DNA from: Acidobacteriaceae bacterium
GTDB lineage: Bacteria > Acidobacteriota > Terriglobia > Terriglobales > Acidobacteriaceae
Reading direction: 5' to 3'
Length of the DNA stretch: 11,871 bases
Assembly: GCA_003165095.1 (NCBI GenBank)
Contig: PLSH01000214.1
Coordinates: 1 to 11,871 of the forward strand
Positions 7,078 through 11,871 of the stretch are shown one piece after another (within the stretch, counting starts at the first letter, position 1; every line of letters begins with the position of its first letter). The notes under the pieces are model-generated. The model had not been told where the DNA came from, did not search any database, and saw only the letters and a program-made list of their open reading frames with translations. The position numbers and the translations under genes were made by a program.

Positions 7078-7144
7078 CAAAACTCTGGCGTCCTTTGCTA
7101 TTGATAACAGACCCCTTGCCCACCCCCGGCCATGCATTCAGCGA

Positions 7145-7164
7145 TTATTGCGTATCCACAATAA
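7145..7164. promoter_or_regulatory. Possible operator dyad TTATTG-N8-CAATAA
   Basis: A perfect 6-bp inverted repeat with an 8-base spacer forms a 20-bp dyad, a geometry common for dimeric repressors. It lies 177 bp upstream of the transpeptidase start. The minus-strand copy also contains AATAAT, a 5/6 match to a -10 box, but no good -35 at normal spacing. Confidence 0.35.
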
Positions 7165-7301
7165 CCGAACGTGGGGCAGGACCGATTGGGCTGACGCCAA
7201 ATACACAACTTTCATGGGCCTTAAGTTCACTATATGCTTTCCTGACCCATTTTGAAACTCGCAGCATACGACGCTGTCTGTTCCATAGTGACCAACAGGC
7301 T

Positions 7302-8783
7302 CTAAAACTGCAAACGGCGCAGGAATGCAGGGATGTCCAGATCGCGCTGTGCTTCATCGTTGCTCTCGGGATAAAGCGACTGCGACGGAGGCGCGCCCGG
7401 CTCTTCCGATGGTCCACGCACACCGCCTTCGCTGTCCGCGGCGTATCGCCGTGCCGATGGCATCGAATCCGCTTCCAGTTCCATTTCGTCGAAGTGCGCG
7501 CTGGCAGGCGCAATCGCGACCTCATGCTGCGGCCCCAGTCCGGATTGACTCCCGGCGTCAGGCTTTGCCGATCCGCCTGCAACGGTCACTGTAGTGGCCA
7601 CCGCCGGCATCGCGGACGAATAAAAGAAGGCCTCGTCGGCGGCAGCGTCCTCGTCCTGGCCCATGAAGCGGGCCGAAGCTGGCGCAGGCTCCGGCGCAGG
7701 CTCGGTTTCGCGCAGCCAGTTGTCCGGGGCCACTACAGGTACCGAGACCACCGGTGTTTCTTCCACGCTCAGCATGCGCGCACGGCGCTCGGGCATCTGG
7801 TCGCGAAAACCAGTGGCGATGACGGTAATCTTCACATCCTCGCCCATCTTCTCGTCGAGAACCGCGCCGAAGATGATGTTGGCGTCTTCATGCGCGGCAG
7901 ACTGGATGAGCGACGAGGCCTCGTAGACTTCAGAGAGCTTGAGGGAGCTGGATCCGGTGATGTTGATGAGGATGCCGCGCGCGCCGTCAATTGCGCCGGC
8001 CTCGAGCAGGGGCGAGGCCATGGCCGCCTGGGCCGCTTCAATGGCACGATTCTGGCCCGCGCGCACTGCGGTGCCCATCACAGCGTGGCCCATGCCGGCC
8101 ATGGTCGTTTTCACGTCGGCGAAATCGCGGTTGATGATGCCGGGAATGGTGATGATGTCTGAGATTCCCTGCACGCCCTGGCGCAAAACGTCGTCGGCGA
8201 TGCGGAAACTCTCAAAGAAGCCGGCATCCTTGGCCACGGCCAGCAGCTTCTCGTTGGGGATCACGATCATGGTGTCGACGCTCTCCAGCAATTCGCTCAG
8301 GCCGCGCTCGGCCTGCTGCAGGCGGCGCTTGCCCTCAAAGCTGAAAGGCCGGGTGATGACCGCGACGGTAAGAATGCCCATCTCGCTGGCCAGCGAGGCA
8401 ATCACCGGCGCGGCGCCGGTTCCGGTTCCGCCGCCGAGGCCGGCGGTGACGAAGACCATGTCCGCGCCCTCCAGAGCCTCGATGATCTTCTCGGAGTCTT
8501 CAAGCGCGGCGCGCCGCCCGACGTCGGGGTTGGCGCCGGCCCCCAGCCCAGCGGTAAGCCGCACGCCCATCTGCAGCTTGATGGGAGCCTGGGAGAGCTT
8601 GAGCGCCTGCACATCGGTATTGGCGGCGATGAACTCCACGCCTTCCATGTGCGCCTGGATCATGCGGTTGACGGCATTCCCGCCGCCGCCGCCCACGCCG
8701 ATCACCTTGATGCGCGCTCCGCGCACCGGCTCATCGTGAAATTGAATGCGCATCTCTCCGGCCTCATTTCTCTCGTGTTCCAT
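7302..8783 (-). CDS. ftsZ: Cell division protein FtsZ
   Basis: FtsZ is the tubulin-like GTPase that polymerises into the cytokinetic Z ring under the inner membrane. The 493-residue product has all hallmarks: the N-terminal nucleotide-binding loop [14 protein letters not shown] (29-42), the tubulin signature GGGTGTG (117-123), and the T7 synergy loop NRDFADVKT (218-226), whose Asp residues complete the GTPase site of the neighbouring subunit. A long variable linker (about 345-478), rich in Ala, Pro and acidic residues, leads to the C-terminal peptide [14 protein letters not shown] (480-493), which binds FtsA and other partners. The length is above the roughly 380-400 of E. coli-type FtsZ because of the linker. 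ATG 8783 is 22 bp after the ftsA stop with GAGGAG 12 bases away. An in-frame ATG at 8753 (MRIQFHDEP) has GAGG at better spacing and may be the true start. Confidence 0.97.
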   Translation of the reverse strand: MEHERNEAGEMRIQFHDEPVRGARIKVIGVGGGGGNAVNRMIQAHMEGVEFIAANTDVQALKLSQAPIKLQMGVRLTAGLGAGANPDVGRRAALEDSEKIIEALEGADMVFVTAGLGGGTGTGAAPVIASLASEMGILTVAVITRPFSFEGKRRLQQAERGLSELLESVDTMIVIPNEKLLAVAKDAGFFESFRIADDVLRQGVQGISDIITIPGIINRDFADVKTTMAGMGHAVMGTAVRAGQNRAIEAAQAAMASPLLEAGAIDGARGILINITGSSSLKLSEVYEASSLIQSAAHEDANIIFGAVLDEKMGEDVKITVIATGFRDQMPERRARMLSVEETPVVSVPVVAPDNWLRETEPAPEPAPASARFMGQDEDAAADEAFFYSSAMPAVATTVTVAGGSAKPDAGSQSGLGPQHEVAIAPASAHFDEMELEADSMPSARRYAADSEGGVRGPSEEPGAPPSQSLYPESNDEAQRDLDIPAFLRRLQF

Positions 8784-8805
8784 GGGTGCTCGGGTCTCCT
8801 CTGGG

Positions 8806-10023
8806 TTAAAAACTGGCTGCCAACATGGCGCGCAATTTAGCGCGCAAACTGTTGTCTTCCGCCGCCCGGGTCATTCTGGTCCGGTGCGCATAAAGCAGCA
8901 TCCCGATGGACGCCGCATAACTGGGATGGGCGAGCTCGCCGGGCATGTGCGACAGACGCACCGGCATTCCCGTTCGCGCCGGCACGCGCAACTGGCTCTC
9001 GGTAACATCCAACATGCCGGGCAGCAGCGCGCCGCCGCCGGTGAGCACGCAACCGGCGCCGAGAGCGTCGACCACGCCGCCGTGGCGCAGGCTTTCCTTG
9101 ACGAAATAAAGCAGCTCGCGCGCGCGCGGTTCCAGAATCTCGGCAATCGTGCGCAACGCCAGGCGCTGCGGCTGGGGGTTGGCAATCTCGATTTCAGCCT
9201 GCTGCGGCACGGCGGTAACCACGGCGTTGCCGTATTGGCGCTTGAGTTCCTCGGCCTGGGCCACGGGCATCTGCAGGCCGATGGCAAGGTCATTGGTAAA
9301 GTGGGCTCCGCCGATGGGCACCGACGCGGTGTGAGCCACGGCGCCTTCGAAAAAGACCACCAGGTCGCTGGAGTGCGCGCCGATATCGAGCAGGCAGACG
9401 CCCAATTCGCGCTCGTCGGCCGAGAGCGTGCATTCGGCCGAGGCGATCGACTCAAGTACCGCCTCTGAAACTTCAAGCCCGGCACGGTTGGCGCACGTCA
9501 CGGTGCTTTGCAACGCGCTCCCAGAGCAGGTGGCGATGTGCAGATCGACTTCAAGCCGCGCACCGATCATGCCCACCGGATCGAAGATGCCCGGCTGCTC
9601 GTCGAGGATAAACTGGCGGGGCAACAGGTGAAGAATCTCGCGGTCCGGCGGGCGCTCGACGGCGCGGGCGCGCTCCACGGCGGTTCGCACGTCTTCGCGG
9701 GTAATCTCGCGCATGCGGTTGCCCAGCTCAAAGCCGCCATTGGTGTTCAGGCCCCGGATGTGCGGTCCGCCCACGCCCACCACGCACACGTCAACGTTGG
9801 CGCGCGCCACGCGTTCCGCCTGTTCGCAGGCGGCGCGCACGGCCTTGGCGGCGGGTGCAAGCTCGGCGATGAGCCCTTTGCGCATGCCGGCCGAGTCCAC
9901 CACTCCGTGGCCGCGATAGCGCAGCACATCCTCGTTTAGATCGGCTGCAACCACGCGCGTCTGCGCGCTGCCGATGTCCAGAACCGCGATCAGGGTTTCC
10001 TGTTTCTGCGTCATCGCGCTCAC
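8806..10023 (-). CDS. ftsA: Cell division protein FtsA
   Basis: FtsA is the actin-like ATPase that tethers FtsZ filaments to the membrane. The 405-residue protein shows the phosphate-1 loop [14 protein letters not shown] (15-28), then the SHS2/1C interaction domain (about 87-165, including [12 protein letters not shown]), the phosphate-2 region [17 protein letters not shown] (211-227) and the adenosine motif [13 protein letters not shown] (325-337). It ends in a basic amphipathic stretch, [14 protein letters not shown], the expected membrane-targeting helix. The phosphate-2 loop is unusual: family members typically read DIGGGTTD-like, here DIGAHSSD. The GTG at 10023 overlaps the ftsQ stop (GTGA), which suggests translational coupling. 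The ATG at 10014 gives the same protein minus three residues and is equally possible. The gene sits in the classical ftsQ-ftsA-ftsZ order. Confidence 0.95.
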   Translation of the reverse strand: MSAMTQKQETLIAVLDIGSAQTRVVAADLNEDVLRYRGHGVVDSAGMRKGLIAELAPAAKAVRAACEQAERVARANVDVCVVGVGGPHIRGLNTNGGFELGNRMREITREDVRTAVERARAVERPPDREILHLLPRQFILDEQPGIFDPVGMIGARLEVDLHIATCSGSALQSTVTCANRAGLEVSEAVLESIASAECTLSADERELGVCLLDIGAHSSDLVVFFEGAVAHTASVPIGGAHFTNDLAIGLQMPVAQAEELKRQYGNAVVTAVPQQAEIEIANPQPQRLALRTIAEILEPRARELLYFVKESLRHGGVVDALGAGCVLTGGGALLPGMLDVTESQLRVPARTGMPVRLSHMPGELAHPSYAASIGMLLYAHRTRMTRAAEDNSLRAKLRAMLAASF

Positions 10024-11276
10024 TGGCCTTCGGCCGCGGCCGCGGCATGTCTGGTTGCATGGGCGGGATTCCGCCGAATGTCGTTGAGCGCGGTGTGTCC
10101 TGCGTCCACGCGCTTCTTCTTGTCGGGTGCGGTTCTCGCCTTGGCGGCGCTGCTTCCGGGTGATTTCTTCTGCGCCGCCTCTGCAGAGGGCTTGGCGTTC
10201 GCGGACGTTTCGCCGGCCGGCTCGCCTGCCGGTGGCTTGGCGTCTGCCGCCCCGGCCGCGGCTGCTGCGCCCGGAGTGGTTTCAGAAGCTTCCTTGCCGG
10301 AGGCCATTTCAAGCACCGCCTGCTGGTCGTAGCGCAGATCGACCGCGGCGAGATGGGGATACTGCTGGCGCCATTCGGCGATGTGGGCCTGGTAACGCTG
10401 GTAGCGCTCGATGAAGTGGTCCTCGCCGAAATGGGCCAGAATATCGGCTCCCTGCTCCGGCATCAGGACGCGCGCGTCCTCGGGATCGGTGAGGTCGATC
10501 TCGGAAATCTGCTCAGAGAGGTGCTGGCCGTTCGAGTCGAGATCGCCCATCAGCCGCTGGTACACCGCCATGCGCGCCTGGCGCGAGCCAGCCGGATCGC
10601 CGGGATCGATGCCCGTGACCACGGGAAACGAGTAGTGATGCCGCGCCATGTCGGCCGCGGGCATCGAGAGCAGAACGCCGTCTGCGTCGACCAGGCCGAT
10701 CATCTGTCCCTGGCGCGTAAAGGCCACTGGCTGGCGCTCGACCACGGAAACGCGAATCTGGTCGGGGAGCAGGCGCATGACCGTGGCGCGCTCGACCCAC
10801 GGAATGGCTTCCAACTCCCTGCGCCTTTCGTCCAGCGGAACAAAAAAGACGTTGCGGCCGATGTCTTCGCCAAAGACCGCAAGCATCTGGGAGCGGCTCA
10901 TCTCAGTAAGGCCGGCGGCCTGGATGTTCACGGCGCCGGCGATGCGGAAGCGCGCATCCCGTTCCAGATAAGTGCGGAGCATGAGCGCGGACGCGGTGAG
11001 GCCGCCGAGAACAACCAGCGCGCCGAGGGTGAGAAAGATACGGCCTGCAGCGCTGGCTGGACGCCACCACTTCCTGGCGGGCTTGGCGGGCGACAAGCGG
11101 CGCACGCCTGGGCGCGCTTCCTCGTCGCCGTCCGGGTTCTCCATCTCCAGCGGCATGCCGGGTAGATTGCGCCCGATTCGGGGCACACTCTGCTGCATCC
11201 GCCGGACGCGAGACTCCGCGAGCGGTTCGTCCTCCCAGAATAGGGGCCGATTTGTGGTATCACTAGGTTTCGTCAC
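10020..11276 (-). CDS. ftsQ: Cell division protein FtsQ (start uncertain)
   Basis: FtsQ is a bitopic divisome protein that links early and late division proteins. Counting residues from the longest possible start (TTG at 11345, 441 aa), a basic cytoplasmic tail precedes one transmembrane segment (GRIFLTLGALVVLGGLTA, 101-118). A POTRA domain follows (about 132-206), with FRIAGAVNIQAAGLTEMS, a PLDERRRELEAIPWVERATVMR segment split by the usual turn, and VSVVERQPVAF. The FtsQ beta domain then extends to about 345. The last 95 or so residues are a low-complexity Ala/Lys/Pro/Ser/Thr-rich extension, presumably periplasmic and disordered. I placed the start at GTG 11276, since a TATAGT box on the minus strand at 11311-11316 would exclude TTG 11345. 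ATG 11198 is another option. None has a good ribosome site. Its stop overlaps ftsA by 4 bp. Confidence 0.88.
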   Translation of the reverse strand: MTKPSDTTNRPLFWEDEPLAESRVRRMQQSVPRIGRNLPGMPLEMENPDGDEEARPGVRRLSPAKPARKWWRPASAAGRIFLTLGALVVLGGLTASALMLRTYLERDARFRIAGAVNIQAAGLTEMSRSQMLAVFGEDIGRNVFFVPLDERRRELEAIPWVERATVMRLLPDQIRVSVVERQPVAFTRQGQMIGLVDADGVLLSMPAADMARHHYSFPVVTGIDPGDPAGSRQARMAVYQRLMGDLDSNGQHLSEQISEIDLTDPEDARVLMPEQGADILAHFGEDHFIERYQRYQAHIAEWRQQYPHLAAVDLRYDQQAVLEMASGKEASETTPGAAAAAGAADAKPPAGEPAGETSANAKPSAEAAQKKSPGSSAAKARTAPDKKKRVDAGHTALNDIRRNPAHATRHAAAAAEGQ

Positions 11277-11310
11277 GCCTGAGCAAGGGTCGTGAGAGTC
11301 GCCAGCTTTC

Positions 11311-11316
11311 ACTATA
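11311..11316 (-). promoter_or_regulatory. Candidate -10 box before ftsQ
   Basis: TATAGT on the minus strand matches TATAAT at five of six positions and lies 35 bp before the GTG proposed as ftsQ start. The region about 17 bases further upstream has no good TTGACA match, so the promoter call is tentative. Confidence 0.3.
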
Positions 11317-11383
11317 GCCCGCCGTAGAACAGCTATTTTCCGCAACGGAATCGAGGGGAACCCGCAGCGTTACGGGGCGTAGA

Positions 11384-11425
11384 TGGAGATTGGGGATCGG
11401 GGGTCAGAGATCGGAGATGTGGGAC
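11384..11425. repeat. Degenerate heptamer tandem repeat between ftsQ and the GGDEF gene
   Basis: Six consecutive 7-bp units lie here: TGGAGAT, TGGGGAT, CGGGGGT, CAGAGAT, CGGAGAT and GTGGGAC, with consensus close to (C/T)GGRGAT. The plus strand is a nearly pure purine tract. It sits 47 bp past the stop of the GGDEF gene and upstream of ftsQ. Role unknown; I see no terminator hairpin within it. Confidence 0.6.
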
Positions 11426-11472
11426 CGGGAATTCGTAGCCCAGCCCCAGCTGGAACACCGAGCCGGGTCCGC

Positions 11473-11871
11473 TTACGCCGGCGCAACCTGCACGCAATTC
11501 CGTCCCGCGCCTTTGGCCGCATACAGCGCGCTGTCAGCGGCGGCCACCATCTCCGTGGCGCTTGAATGCTCGCCGGGAATCATGGTGGCGCAGCCTACCG
11601 AGACGGTGACCACGCCGTGGGAGTTGCCACTGTGGGTTACTTCAAGGGTCAGGACGCCTTTGCGCAGGCGTTCGGCGATTTCGAGCGCGCCGGCGGCGGT
11701 GGTTCCGGGCAGGATCATGGCAAACTCCTCACCGCCCAGCCGCGCTACCGTGTCGGAGGGCCGGCGGGAGACCTCTGACGCGATGCGGGCAATGGAGCGC
11801 AGACAACTGTCTCCCTCGAGGTGGCCGTACTGGTCGTTGAAGGCTTTGAAGCGGTCCACATCCAGCAACAG
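11473..11871 (-). CDS. GGDEF-domain diguanylate cyclase (5' part outside window)
   Basis: The frame is open to the window edge; 132 C-terminal residues are visible and form most of a GGDEF domain, which makes cyclic di-GMP from two GTP. Seen in order: LLLDVDRFKAFNDQYGH, whose first Asp binds metal; the inhibitory I-site RxxD (RPSDTVAR); the catalytic loop LGGEEF, an active variant of GGDEF; VTVSVGCATM; and the closing AADSALYAAKGAGRN. All key positions are intact, so it should be an active, product-inhibited cyclase. The sensor domain is not visible. It is on the same strand as ftsQ, 196 bp from the proposed ftsQ start, and the purine-rich heptamer repeat lies between them. Co-transcription with the division genes is possible but unproven. 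The stop is at 11473-11475. Confidence 0.93.
   Translation of the reverse strand: MLLDVDRFKAFNDQYGHLEGDSCLRSIARIASEVSRRPSDTVARLGGEEFAMILPGTTAAGALEIAERLRKGVLTLEVTHSGNSHGVVTVSVGCATMIPGEHSSATEMVAAADSALYAAKGAGRNCVQVAPA

Larger units (their letters stand above)
6969..7301. other. Intergenic region between ftsZ and the transpeptidase gene
   Basis: This 333-bp spacer is more AT-rich than its surroundings and carries no convincing gene. It should contain the promoter and 5' leader of the transpeptidase gene on the minus strand. Two structured elements stand out and are listed separately: the dyad at 7145-7164 and the hairpin at 7039-7077. No clear intrinsic terminator for ftsZ is visible; GCAGC/GCTGT near 7261-7277 is short and lacks a T tract. 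Confidence 0.6.

Noticed and set aside
7000..7120. Possible GEMM (cyclic di-GMP) riboswitch in the transpeptidase leader
   Set aside because: Fragments such as GGACGC and AAAGCC occur, but the conserved core and its paired helices are not in the right order.
7152..7160. DnaA box or replication origin
   Set aside because: A single GTATCCACA with one mismatch, no cluster of boxes and no dnaA or dnaN nearby; more likely part of the dyad.
6801..8162. 453-codon plus-strand frame over ftsZ and the transpeptidase start
   Set aside because: It is antisense to well-supported genes, with an Arg/His-rich product typical of a shadow frame.
1..11871. CRISPR array, insertion sequence, prophage or defence island
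   Set aside because: No regularly spaced repeats of CRISPR length, no transposase or integrase, and no recognised phage or defence protein in any frame.

Overview
The window (about 11.9 kb, GC-rich) looks like chromosomal DNA of an acidobacterium, probably class Terriglobia. This placement is inferred from recalled family resemblance: the response-regulator/thioredoxin-reductase-like fusion, the short propeptide-less sedolisin with its AAGDNDSSDG segment, and the style of FtsQ, FtsA and FtsZ. No rRNA or other taxonomic marker is present.

Left part (1-3376): a minus-strand redox/signalling fusion protein runs off the left edge. It consists of a receiver, a cysteine-less glutaredoxin-like domain and an FAD/NAD(P) oxidoreductase. 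It is divergent, across a 369-bp spacer, from a plus-strand LuxR/NarL-type regulator whose receiver has lost the phospho-acceptor Asp. After a spacer with three 14-bp tandem repeats comes a plus-strand S53 (sedolisin) peptidase. Its reading frame is intact except for one in-frame TGA at 2654-2656.

Middle part (3381-6968), all on the minus strand: a DedA membrane protein fused to a rhodanese domain, whose stop lies 4 bp from the end of the convergent peptidase gene; a Gfo/Idh/MocA oxidoreductase; and a secreted, single-domain penicillin-binding transpeptidase followed by a good intrinsic terminator. These look like separate transcription units.

Right part (7302-11871), minus strand: ftsQ-ftsA-ftsZ, the end of a division and cell wall cluster. 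ftsQ and ftsA overlap by 4 bp and ftsA and ftsZ are 22 bp apart, so they are almost certainly co-transcribed. FtsQ is the membrane-anchored divisome scaffold, FtsA the membrane tether and FtsZ the ring-forming GTPase. The gene order would place the transpeptidase gene just downstream of ftsZ, but a 333-bp spacer with its own dyad and hairpin separates them. Immediately upstream of ftsQ is the 3' part of a diguanylate cyclase (GGEEF) gene. A mur gene would be expected there, so the classical cluster appears broken at that point.

I found no tRNA, rRNA, CRISPR array, insertion sequence or convincing phage or plasmid gene. The window is mostly ordinary chromosome. The points most worth a second look are the in-frame TGA in the sedolisin, the two signalling proteins with degenerate domains, the unusual FtsA phosphate-2 loop, and several short repeat or dyad elements between genes.
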